A stretch of 60,000 nt of DNA from NCBI GenBank assembly GCA_030704615.1, contig CM060731.1, positions 21,516,001 through 21,576,000 on the forward strand, given 5' to 3'. Source of the DNA: Takakia lepidozioides (taxonomy: Eukaryota > Streptophyta > Takakiopsida > Takakiales > Takakiaceae). A program made the translations under genes and the position numbers. This document shows positions 1 to 12,100 of this stretch, piece after piece (position 1 is the stretch's first letter; every line of letters begins with the position of its first letter). The notes under the pieces are model-generated. The model made no database searches. It had not been told where the DNA came from and saw nothing but the letters and a program-made list of their open reading frames with translations.

Positions 1-9
1 AACTTCAAT

Positions 10-205
10 TAAAAAGAAAAAGAAAAAGAAGTATGATGCCTCCCGAAAGGAGCGTAACTTATGGTGTCACTTGACCCCGAAGGGCTACTTCTAGCAAGAA
101 GGTGCACACCTTCATGACACACCAGACGGTGGTTTGAACCCACAACCACATCCAAATCCAACGTGGTATGTGCCCATTACCACCGGGCTACATGCTGGTT
201 GTCGA
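10..205 (-). mobile_element. tRNA-derived SINE, copy 1
   Basis: Read on the minus strand, this has a pol III A-box-like motif (TAGCCCGGTGGT, near 185-196) and a B-box (GGTTCAAACC, 131-140), the hallmark of tRNA-derived SINEs. The 9-bp direct repeat AACTTCAAT flanks it at 1-9 and 206-214 and looks like a target-site duplication; the left copy touches the window edge, so it may be longer. On the minus strand the 3' end is T-rich (TTCTTTTT repeats) rather than poly(A). A second copy in the same orientation lies at 29148-29323. No protein is encoded. Confidence 0.75.
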
Positions 206-214
206 AACTTCAAT

Positions 215-1400
215 AATAATTGTTCATGAACCATCCAAGGGCATATTTTGCCCAATGCAGAATCGGTCCTTAACGAAATGGGACTCAAAAAGAAATATCC
301 TGCAATATAAGAAGCCTAAAAAATGGCAGAATCGGCCCCCCAAATCCATTACGACTATTAAGTCACTGGCCACTCTCATCCTCAACAAATGCAAAATTGA
401 AAGTGACTAGTTGGTAACCCGTAGGTAGGCTAGGTTGCTTCCGATCCAGCGTATTCCCTCCAAAAGGGAGTTGCACCCTGAGGCAAGGAGGCTCTAAATT
501 ATTTACCCTAACTTTGGTTGGCATACAATAATAGTAATATTTGGGTGTATCAGGGGAAAACCCCAAGTGGAAGATCGGTATTGTTTCGCATTTATCATAA
601 TCTGTTAACTGAGAGGAGGAAAGCATGGGCCTCTGTTTGTGCAGCTATTTCCAGAGCTTCAGAGCAACGAGGGAGAAAATTGCTTGAAGATTTCCCTCAG
701 TCCTGGGGCAAAGGTGACTTGCTCGGCTCCAGTCTACCCAACATGCGCTTTACCTGAAATCTATCCATCCCCAATCAATGGGAAGTCCCCTGGTGATGGG
801 GAGGAGTCTGAATTCAACTGGCGTCACAAGAAATCTTGGGACCCGAAATTTAGAACTCAACTCAAGTTCTGATACTGGTACCTCTTGCTTCACAGATCAC
901 CAGGGTACATTCAGAGGCTCCTTACTAATACCTCTTGCTTGCGAGATTTCTTCAGCTCACTTATCAGCTCCTCGGCTTCACAATCCTTTCTTGCTTTGGG
1001 CAGCTTTCATCTTTACTAGGATTGTTAGGCTGCTCTGCAATTTCGAATCTCATCTCCTTCTTTACGACTCATCTGACTCCTGCCTGTCTCTCATTCGTTT
1101 CTCACCAACTCGTCTCTTAAATCGGAGCCTCCTGCTCTCTCCTCTTAGTCTCTCTCTAACCTTTCCCTGTTGTTAGCAAGTTAGCTAGGGTCACGGGGAA
1201 GTTCCCCCTCAATAAGCCTCCACGGCCTCTCTAGGTGGTTATTTTTTCCACCTCTGTGACTTTTTGTTCCTAATAATTTGATTAAAAAGGCCTCTGTCCC
1301 CTTAGTCTAAGAAAATAAAAAAAATAAAAAATAATAATTTTTTTAATATATATTGTTGGCATACATATATATACAGTGTCTTTTCGTTCCCAAGGACTCT
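215..1400. other. no gene recognised
   Basis: Only short overlapping open frames without recognisable domains are seen. The stretch 1260-1370 is strongly AT-rich, with A/T homopolymer runs and TATATA. It could hold degenerate transposon sequence, but nothing can be assigned. Confidence 0.5.
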
Positions 1401-1419
1401 TATTGAAGGTAGACACTTG

Positions 1420-1570
1420 CCTGTTCGAACTCAGTTATGTTAGCTTTCCTGCCCTCCCCTCCCTCCACTTATCGGATGCGGAATTGAACCCCGGGCAACC
1501 CCCAGGTGAGGCTCCACATGTGCCGAGTGCTGGTTGTACCACCACACGCCCTTCCGAGCCTGGCATCTCA
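1420..1570 (-). repeat. possible second SINE type or tRNA-like relic
   Basis: On the minus strand a near-perfect B-box (GGTTCAATTCC, around 1474-1486) lies about 50 nt downstream of a weak A-box-like stretch (GTGGTGGTACAACC). No tRNA cloverleaf closes and no target-site duplication was found, so this is only a suggestion of a tRNA-derived repeat. Confidence 0.25.
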
Positions 1571-1722
1571 GCCTAACCTAGACCCCTTCCCCGAACTATC
1601 TTCCGAACCTGAAGGTAGATTTCGAACCTGAAACCTCATCTATACTACTGTATTTCCGTGCGTAAGTTCTCGTAGCTACCGTGTAACAGAATACGGCCCA
1701 AAATACGTTAGTTTCTATCTGG

Positions 1723-1819
1723 CACGTGGCAAGGGTCGTTGTATTTGGTTCCAGGTTTTACTTTAGTAAATCAAGCCGCATCATTTTCGGGGTAAGTTCT
1801 AGTATTTCCATGCCACGTG
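1723..1819. promoter_or_regulatory. two G-box motifs upstream of the CRSH-HAT gene
   Basis: The palindrome CACGTG occurs at 1723-1728 and 1814-1819, each in a G-box context (GGCACGTGGC and GCCACGTGGG). G-boxes bind plant bZIP and bHLH factors in light and stress regulation. They lie about 1.3-1.4 kb upstream of the chosen start codon, suitable for the promoter if a 5' UTR intron fills the 1.9-3.08 kb interval (an AG acceptor lies at about 3083). That link is an inference. Confidence 0.35.
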
Positions 1820-3116
1820 GGCCGGGAAGATTGGTAAAAGGACATACAGCGCAGAATACCTACGTGGCCTGCTCCCGTGCTCAAAACAAGCCCAGCACAA
1901 CGCACTGCGCTTTTCTTGTTTCTGTTTCTCGGATCACACCTGCGTCTGATCTTCACGCATTGAGCTGTTTCAGCTGGGATTCTAGGGACGTTGACAAACT
2001 TTTTTTCGTCCTGGACTGGCGGTGGAGCTGCTGAATGCTATCCCGTTGAGTAGACATGGCCATTGTTGCTAATGGTCATTGTTTCCCCAAGCTTGTTCCA
2101 TCATTTTCCCGCATGGCTGTTGTCTAAGTTTTGCAGACCAGAAGGCCTTATCTCTGATTTTGAGGGGTTGGAACACATGTATTGTTTGTTATGGTGCTCC
2201 GGGGAGCTTGTAATTGGCAGTCATTCGGAAACATTGAGATTCTGGATATCTTGTTGTACATCCATACTCCCTCAAATTTGTCGAGCTTTCTAGCGTCCGT
2301 AGTGTTTCTAAGGGTCGCCGCTCTCATCACACACAGGGATAATTTTTTAATAGAGACGGGCTGGCCAGGGAAGACTGTGTGATTGCTGGAAGAGAGAATG
2401 GCAGTATGTCCCTGCAGCACGGGATTATGGCAGCTTCTTCCGAATACTGGTCCTGTTTCTGGCTCTCTGTCACCTCAGGTACGGAAAGCAGGGATAGAGA
2501 TGGAATTTTGTTGGACCGAGCCTTGTTATTTTGATTGGAAATTAATTGTGTGTGTGTGAGAAGGAGAGATAACTTCATTTTTTGCTCTCCCCCTCATCAA
2601 GTAGCTGGATCAACGTGTAATGAGGGAGTGGATGGTGAAGGAAAGCCAGCCAGGCAGAGAGAGACAAGTACAGATAACGGTCTGCAGGGGTGAGTGAGAA
2701 AGATGGAAACTTGTCGCCGCTTGTTACTGTTTGTGAAGGTGGTATTTGAAAAGAGATGAAATTTGTCCTGATGTTGAGGCATTGCTTCCATCTTAACGGC
2801 AGCCCCCTCTTCCCTTTTCCACCATCCATCTCTCCTATGTCTTGCACAGGCAGACTTGCAGGGACTCCTATCATCTGGCAGTTGCAACTCGAGATTTTAA
2901 TGTTGATCTATCGTGATAGGGTTGGATGCTGAGGACATAGGAGTTCATCCTCTAGAATCCTTCAGAGTTCCATACATTTTCTTGACAAACAGTACTCCAA
3001 GTGTGTGATCATCATATGGTTTCTTGTAGAGAAGCAAGTTGTCTGTTGAAAATGCGATTGATAAGCTCTTGTTCATTTTGCAGCTGAGGCCAGAGAGGGG
3101 AGTGCAACGCAGGGAG

Positions 3117-6100
3117 ATGTCGCTTTTCGTAGCAGGTCCACAAGGTGCATGCTATGTTGGGTGGGGTGAAACGGAGGGTACTCATAGTCAGTGTATGTCT
3201 GCTGACAAATCTGGGGTCTCAACCTCCCAAATCGTGCCTCGAAGGTCATTCAATTTCAAAAGGGAAATTGGTGGGGTTTGTCAACTTCGAAAGACCTGCA
3301 GGAGTGTTGGAAGCCTCGATAGGAAGCCTGCAGTGGAAGTGCAGGCCCGGGTTCAGGATGCTATGGTACAGGAGACCTATGTTGTAGAGAAAGGATTTGA
3401 TAACAGGGGCAAAGGGTGTAGGGACCGCAACCTAAGGCAGACCAATAGTGGCGGGGGACGAATACGTCGGGTGCAAGTTGCTAGGAATAATGGAGTTGTG
3501 GACTTGGAAGAGCAACGCGGACAGACAAAGCCTACCAAAGGGGGAAGCTCAAGGTTGAGACTGAGTAACCAACGGAATGGATCGAAAGTGCAAAGAGATG
3601 AGGAAGGAAGGCTTTATTTTGAGTATGAATTTAGTGGAACAGACTCTGATGAGAGTGAGGAGCTTGATGGCAACGCCCTTTACACAGCAGAAGAATTGCA
3701 AACCCGGCAAGCAGGTGATGCCCCAAGTTTAGCTGAGGCAGGTTCTCTTGTGGAAATGGGTTCGTCTTCGGCACCTGGAAGAGGTAGCTTTCATTTCCCT
3801 TTGCTAGTCCGATTATTAGGCTTTTAGTGCTTCCCAGTTCCAATCTTATGGAAACTGCAGCTTTTTATCTGCTATATGTGATTTCATTTCCCTTCGCTGG
3901 TCCTATTATTAGGCTTTCAGTGCTTCCCAGTTCCAATCTTATGGAAACTGCAGCTTTTTGTCTGGAATAGGTGATAGTTGGTCGTTCTGTGTGTGGAGTG
4001 TTCTTTTGCATTGGTGTCACCTGACTTAACCTTAGTCTTGTGTCATTTGCAAGTAAGAGAACGGTCTCAAACATGACTGGTTGGAAGGCTCACTGACGCC
4101 GTGTGGTTGTTGTATTAAGCACCCTCACAACTTCTCTGAAAATCCCTCAAATGTATATAGCACATGAGGGGATTTTCTGCTCTATTCTGAAACTTTCTAT
4201 AAGGGTGTTTGAGTGGATTAGCCAGGTCCAGCTGTAGAACCTTCGATGCACATCAAAGCTAGCTTTTGCCCCACATAATGACTCAATGCCTAGCAGAGAA
4301 ATGTTAAATGATGGTATTTGTCCATGTGACCAAGTTGCAAAGAGGAAACTAGAATCATTCACAGATGCTATGCTTATAAATGGCTACTCCCTACCCAAGT
4401 GCTTGAGAAATGGTGTTCTTTGTGTTTACTATTGACCATGTAGAGGTAAACTCTCTTCTAAAGCTTTGGTGCCTTTGTTAAGCAATGATGATTGGCTTTG
4501 TCACATCACACCAATCAACTGATCGAAGCCCCGTGCATATGTTAGTGTTGCAAGTACTTGCAGTGGCTGCCAGGATTTTATCTGTTTCAAAAACTATAAG
4601 GTACCTGTTTTTGCAGAGAGGGGGCAGACACCTGCTGAGACACCAATCTGTGTGGCTGATGTGGAAGTTGATGGCAGCTTATCTGCCGAGCAGAGTTTCA
4701 CTGGCGAAGTAGATGTGGAGGAGGGTTGGATTGGTGTTGGAGGGCAGAAACCTAACTCACTGGTGGAATTACCAGGGGGGCAGCGAGTGGTCCAGCTAAT
4801 GGGTGCCTGGGATGGATTGGCCGGGAGATTACCTGTAGACTTCGCAAGAAGCACTGGGTCTCAGCTTCTGTTGACGGCATTGAAGCTCACAGTCTCTGGG
4901 TTGCAGCATGCTGCCCCTTCTGAAGATGGTCGCACTGCTCTCTCTGTGGCTCTTTCCACTGCGTACATTCTGGCTGATCTCCGAGTGAGTTTATATCTTT
5001 TAGCAGCTTGCAATTCACTCTATCTAGCAATCGAGATGTAGTCAGTGTCAGAAGTTCTGAAGTAATAAGTCATCATCTCCCTGTTGGGATTGTCCATGTA
5101 ATTCAAGCTGGAGGTTTGGACTCAAAATTTGCTGATTATGCTTGTTTACAATTTCTCCACAGTGGCAGTGGCCTAGTTAGGACAGTAAAATAACTGAGTC
5201 CATTTCAAAACTTGAAGGCAGTTGGTGCTAATGGATTCTTTGGCTCGTGAAAATCCAGTGTACTGAACGGCTGACAAAACTTTAATTTGTAGGAAGCTTG
5301 GGGGTGCTTAAGTTGGCAAATAATTGCAAGGGTGGATTCAGCTTTCATCATGAAGGCGAGGGCAATGAGCATGTGCTCATGGGGTGGGAGAGTCTGCTGA
5401 TCTGCTGGGTCTGACAGATGGATGCTGAAGTGATAGCTGCCGGGCTTCTTCGAGAGGTTGTAGAGGCAGGGTATGTGAGGATTGGTGCGGTGGAACAGAG
5501 CTTGGGAGAACGGGTTGCCCAACTCCTTCATGATTGCTTCCGTGTGAAGCACATGCCTTCCCGCGTGGATACTCTGGACGAGGACAGTGCTAAGGCAATC
5601 CGGCAGTTCTGCCTGGCATTCCATGATGTGCGTGCTGTGGTTGTAGAGCTTGCAGTGCGACTAGACACCATGCGACACACACAAACACTCCCAAGATACC
5701 GTCAACAGATTCTAGCACTTGAAACCATGCAGATATATGCCCCTCTGGCGCATGCAATTGGAACTGGCACCATGAGCCTTGAGCTGGAAGACCTTGGCTT
5801 TTGGGTCCTTTTCCCAGATTCATATACGCACATTGAAAGCTGGCTGAAGAGGCACTGGGCCAATGGCGACAGCTTGGTGAATGAATGTCGGGGTAGACTG
5901 CTGGTGGCCTTAGAGGAGGATCCAGCACTACAGGAGCTGCTGGATTCAGTCACAATATCTGGTCGTTTCAAGAGCCGGTACAGCATCATGAAAAAACTAC
6001 TGAGAGACGGCCGCCAACCTGAGGAAGTTTATGATGTACTTGGCTTGAGGGTTATTTTGACCCCCAAATCTGGTGGGAGTGCCATAGATGAGAAGGAAAG

Positions 6101-9100
6101 AGGACAGCGCGCTTGCTACAGGGCCATGGTGGTTGCGACAATTCTTTGGAAGGAGTTGCCGGGCAGGCTTAAGGACTACATTGTTAGGCCTAAGCAAAAT
6201 GGGTATGAAAGCCTGCATCTGGCAGTCTGTTTGGATGATCGTGGGAATTGGTCTCCACCCATGGAGATTCAGATTCGCACAGCAGCCATGGATGCCATGG
6301 CTGAGGGTGGTGTGGCCTCTCACTCTTTGTACAAGGGGGGCCTCACTGAACCTGAACAGGTTGGTACCTCTAATGTTGAACGTTTTTCTTATTTTACTTA
6401 TGTTGTGCTATTTCCTTTTGTCATTGTAGACTCTAATTTTGTAACTTGTAGTTGCTCTTAACGCTTTTCACCTACACGCAAGTTCTGGTATATCCATTCT
6501 TGCTGACTTGTTTCATTTGGCTTTTCTGTGGGTGGTCAATCCTTCCAGATTGGTTACCTGAAGGATTTCATGATCGCCGCAGCTGATGTGGCAGCTTCTC
6601 GATTTTCTGACCTTGCGGGTAACACAGTGGAGGTTCTGGAAGGGAAAAACTCACTGGTCAATAATAGTGACCAGATTTTCTCACTATTTGATAGAAATCA
6701 GGATGGGCTGATTAGCATGGATGAGTTCAAAGAGGTTATGGGGGAGCTTGGAGCTGATGGTGATGATGCCCATGAGCTCATGCAGCTTGTGGATTCCAAT
6801 ACTGACGGTACTGTCAGTATTGAGGAGTTCGAAGAGTTCCGACGGCAGGTTCTCTCTCTCTCTCTCTCTCCCTCTACCTGGCTAAATCCAAGGAATCCAT
6901 TCAGGCTGCAGTGCTCAAAGGAAGCATGTCGGCTTGTTAGAGCAGCTTATGTGGCTGTTGAGGGTGAGTTTGGCATACCTCCCTTAAGTATGGGGTCAGT
7001 TGAATTGCATGCCTAATACCAGATACCCTAAGATAATGGAATCTATTTCTTGGAAGCAAGACCGTCCTGTTAAACAGGCCAAGTCTTGGCGGAAAAAGGT
7101 TGATGAGATTTGTAAGTTTCTGAATATCAGTCCTGATGACTTGACCCTACTGGATGAATCTGACCTGGAGGGGGTTGTGTCCAAAGCCATGTCTGATGCC
7201 CAAAGACTGTCGGAGGAAAATGAAGTTAAGCATAAAACTTCCCTGAACTTGTTTCCAGTCTGTGACATGGGCAAGGACCTTAAGGATGCTGTCAAGGGCC
7301 TACCTACCCTTGGCACTGGACTGAAATTCAAACTCAGGGCAGGAAGCCTACCTTTGAACAATAAACATGTGGGCAAGTGCCTCTGCGAGCGCCTTAATGG
7401 CAGTTGTGGGAAAATAACCTGCAGCTGAGTTGCGGTGTCAAGCTGAACCCTAGAGGATGTGAACCCCACAAAGGCTCTGAGAGGGTCAGTTTCACGCAGA
7501 GTCGATGGCCGTAAGGGTATGGCAAGCCAACATTCGCAGGGAATGGCAGGAGTACATTCTCTCTCTCTCTCTCCCTCTGGTCTATGGCCACAGTGCTACA
7601 GATACTAACATTCTCTCTCTTATTTTTAATGCTCTGTTTGTTGGAAATTTCTTTTCCTGTAAGCTCCTGGGGCTTCCATGGATGCTAGTTACAGCTTCTT
7701 GTTTTCTGCTTTTGGTTTTTAAGGTGAAAGTGCAAGTGCAAATTTCTTAGAAAACTTGTACACAAAATACCTCAACGAAATGAAGAAAGATTTGAAGGAA
7801 GGAAGCCATAAAGGTGCCAAATGAATCAGCCATGAAGGCAAGAAGCTAGAGGCCACAAAAGAAGCAAATGCATTGCCCTCTACCTTGAGGCACAACCAAC
7901 AGGATTTATCTTTTGCTCAATGGAGTTGCTCTACATTGGTTTGATTTTTGTCGATGTCTTGCTGCAGGTGAAATTATTTGAGAATTTGGCTGGAGTGGAT
8001 AAGCAATTCACGACACAGCTTGACCAAAAACTCCTCGCAGGCTCAGTAGAAAGTAAGGAGGGAGTTCGTGGAGTTGTCCATGTTACAAGCAAAGATGTGC
8101 AGGCTGAGCAGATGGAAGCCATTGAGATTTCATCAAAGAATCGAAAAGAGGGAGTGAAAGCCCCTATTGGAGAACCTGCTAATGCAGTTGACTTCTCTTC
8201 AGACTCCACGGTAGAAAACCTAGAAGAGGTGCAGCTCCAAGTGCATGAATCTCCCTCAGAGAAAATGGAACAGGGGAGGTGGATGGACAGGATTGAAGGC
8301 TCCAGCAAGGGCTCTACCAGTACCAGCAGTTCCCAAAATCATGTCGACAATCCACAAACGCGAAGCACAGCTTCTGGCAAGCAGAGTGATTACTCCAGCA
8401 ACCGGAATCTGAGTCTGGCAAAACCAGCAAAACCTGCACGGAGGACAGTGGAGACTGAAAATTTGTCGGACTTGAAGGAGAATAGAGACTTCAAGAGCTC
8501 TCCCCGACCCTCAACAGTTGTCCGAAGTCCAGATAGTTGGGATGTTAAGAACAAAGGGAAAGACACCTCACTTTTGACCGAGGTAAAGGAAGCTGGTGTG
8601 AGTGGCACAATTGATGATGAGCTGGGGGAGATTAGGAGGCAGATAGACTTGGACAACCTGGCGTCTGCTCGCAGTTTATTGCAGAAGGTATGTACAATAA
8701 AGTGCTGTGTGTGTGTGTGTGTGTGTGTGGCTTGCAGGCCCTGCATACTATCCAGAGTGATGTGTGGTAGCTATAAAATAAAATCAATAACCTGCAACCG
8801 GGCTGTTAGGTTGGCATGTGGACAAGTAGGGTTTAGCTTTACCTGCAGGGTTTAGCTTTCAGGGACAAGCTAAACCCTGGTGGGTGCAAACCCCACAGAA
8901 GGACCCAGGAGGGTTTGTTGGCCGTAAGGCTATGGCAAGCCAATGTTTGCAGGGAACGGCAGGAGTACATCTCTGGCCTGTGTGAAGGGCTTTCTAGAGG
9001 AAATCTGGAAAGCCAGAACTAATTGTTTATATCAAGGTAAGTACAACTACTGGAGTGAGCCCCTCGCAAAGGTAGTTTCAGTTCCATCTTGTTCCGCCCA

Positions 9101-12100
9101 AACTGGGGGGGTTGAAAGGCTACAGCAAACATCATCTTGAGTACATCTGGCCTGAAGACAGTACTCATTTTCTGGGACAATGTCAGGTGTATTATCATCA
9201 GAGAGCAACCTCTGCAGGACCATGAAGAACATAGTCCCTGCACTTCTGTTCATCAACTTTCAAAATCTAGAGGCTGAGCCTAAACATCTGGCCCCGTTGG
9301 GGTCTAATTGCTGGGCATCTCACACACAGCAAGATTGCGAGGGGCTTTCTAGACGAAACTTGAAAGCCCCAACTAGTTGTTTATGTCAAGGTAAGTTACT
9401 GAAGCGAGCCACTCACAAAGGTAGTGTCTGTTCTGCCCAAATTGGGTGTGGCTTCTATGGACGGCAAACAACGTCTCATCAGTACATTCCGGTTTTGCAT
9501 CCATTGATTCAGAGTTCCTGTAACGTCACTTGGCTGCACAAAACCAACCAGGTCTCAGATGTGTAAAGCCCGATGTCTGGTCTTCCTGGTTTTGAAGCCT
9601 TTACTTCTAATGGCCCACATAGAGATGATTTTCTTGGAGGGTGGTACTAATCTTTGCTTTTGTAGTCATTTCAGCTTTGGAAGCACTTCATGGGCTTTCA
9701 CAATTTACAGGAGTAATAAACTTGTATATTGGGGTGGGCAGCTGTCAAGGAAACATCCTGATGATGCCAACATCCTGGTTCATTTTGCACACCTTGAAAG
9801 GAAAGGAGGTATTTTCAATATAATCCAACTTCTGTGTTGAGTTTCAGAGTTCAAAGTTGAAGATTGTATGTGATTGTATGCTAGTGGTTTCAAGGTCTGA
9901 GTTGGAGTTTACAAAAGGGGAAACAAAAGGATTCTATGCGTCTGTTCTGCATTGGGCTCGCCTCCTTGTCTCTTCCACTAATATTCATTTCTGGAATCTT
10001 GTCATTGATATTATAACTTTTCTTCTATGCACTATATGCATCTCTAATATTGTTTCTTGTACTGAGTTTAGGCTGAACTCATGAAACTGATTTTGATAAT
10101 TATGGTTGAAGTTTAGCATTCTACAACTGATAAACTTCTCTGATGTTTTTTGCAGGGGATTCGGTAGCAGCTGGAGCCTTTTACTCCAAGGCAATCCAAG
10201 CATTCAAGGAACAAGGAGATCGTGGTTTTGCCTATGTACGTGCGCTGCAGGCCTGGGGCTCATTGGAGGCTCAGGCTCGCAATACAACCTGGGCACGATT
10301 CCTCTTCATCGAATCCATTCGTGCTGCTCGCAAGGTAAATGAGCTTGTTGTTTCTTTCTGAATTGGAAAATGTTCACCGCTATCAATTCCCTGTTGTCAC
10401 CGGCTGTCCATTGAGAGGTGTGACAAGTGCCTGATAAGGAATACTCCATCATATTGTATTACTCTCGTTTCCGTTTGTGGTGGCTTTTACATAGTTTGAT
10501 CCAGTACCTACACTAAGAGAGGTCCAGGGAGCTTGCGACGTGTCAAGGGTGGAAGATTTGTGAGCTCAGTTGTGTTCGGTGATTGAGCTGACATTGGGGT
10601 TCCTCATTGCAGGGAGAGACACAAGGTCAGAATGAGCTAAAGGGGGGGGGTGTCTTTGGACTTCATGCATGGGCAATGCTGGAGCAAAAACTAGGGAATT
10701 GGGGTAAGGCGCGTATTCTGTTAGAAAGGGCAGAAAGCCTCCAGCCAGGTAATGCTGTTGTCCTCCAAACAAGAGCCCTTCTGGAGGCACAGGCCCATAA
10801 CTATGCAGCAGCCCGCTACTACTTCCGTCTTGCTGTTGAGGTAGCCCCTGACGATGTCAAGTGCTGGCAGGTAAGGATGGTTTTACAATCATTTTGCAAG
10901 CTTCCTCACTGTACTTCTTGACCCGGTACCTTGACAAAAAGGCCATGCCTAGTCTGTCAACCTTTGTTTAAGTTGCGGTCTCCCTTGTTATTGGTCATGG
11001 GAAGTCTCTCAAATCTGGTTTCTCAAGATGATTTGTGCCTTACTGGAAGGAGCTGTCTTGCTGCAGGCATGGGCATTGTTCGAGGCCAGTCAGGGCAAAC
11101 CAGGAAAGATGCGGCAGTACTTCAAAAAGGCCCTTGAACTAGAACCGGAGGATATGCACTCGTTGCAGGTCTGCTTCTCTGGTCCCCAATTCCATATCAT
11201 TCCTGATGGCATGAAAGTGTGATTACTCAACTTCTAAGATCTCAATGGTGTGATTGTAGTAACTGAGTATTGTGTCAAAGTTTGGCAGTTACAGCTAGTT
11301 CAGTAAGGAGGAGGGAATTGGAAACATTATACATGTGCTTTACTGTTTCAGGCCTGGGCACATCAGGAAGCTTTAATTGGCTCTGATGCGTCAAGAGTGC
11401 GTGCCAGAAAGCTGTATCAACGTTGCGTTGAAGTGAACCCTGAGAGTGTGCACTCCTGGCAGGTAGATTGCTGTCTCTTACACGCTTTCCCTCTCTCTCC
11501 ATGACCACGTACACGATATTAACATGTTGTCGTTGAGAGTTGTTAGGTGTTTCTTCTGGTGTAGTTAGATATAATGGCTGGGCATGAGCATAATTTCAGG
11601 CTGAGCTTCATATCCTGGTATCTGTGACTAGTCCTGTGTAGTCAGTACTCTGCAGGGACTTGGATAGCAAGAGCCACAACCAATATTTGGAGGAAAGATC
11701 ACTTGATACATGTCTACCTCTCGCACTTCTCTCTACTGATATCCTCTTTTTAAATCAGTTGTTTCCTTACAGCAATAGTGGAGAGAGCTTGGAAATTGAC
11801 CTCCTTACAAATGACATGAATGTTTATCCCTTTGTGAAGTGCAGGCATGGGCAATACTGGAGGAAAAGGCTGGTAACTTCCCTGGGGCTCGTATTCTTTT
11901 TGAAAGGGGAATTGGTGCTAATCCTTCCAATGTTCCCTGTCTTCAGGTGGTCTCTCTCTCTTTTCATCTCCTATAGATATGGATTCCTGTAGAAGGTGAC
12001 CAAATCCTGTCTGCTTCTCAGTTAGATCTTGAAGTTAAGCCGTCTTGTGGAGGTTTGTGACCATACGTGTTTGTTAGTGGTTATAGGCTTATGCACATAT

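Noticed and set aside
2327-2887. Overlapping minus-strand frames upstream of CRSH
   Set aside because: Mutually overlapping, low-complexity, no motifs; likely chance.
3039-6461. Bacterial contamination, suggested by the RelA/SpoT domain
   Set aside because: The gene has plant-type introns, EF-hands of the CRSH type and plant repeats around it.
8390-8746. Minus-strand 118-codon frame
   Set aside because: Antisense of CRSH exon 5 and the TG microsatellite.
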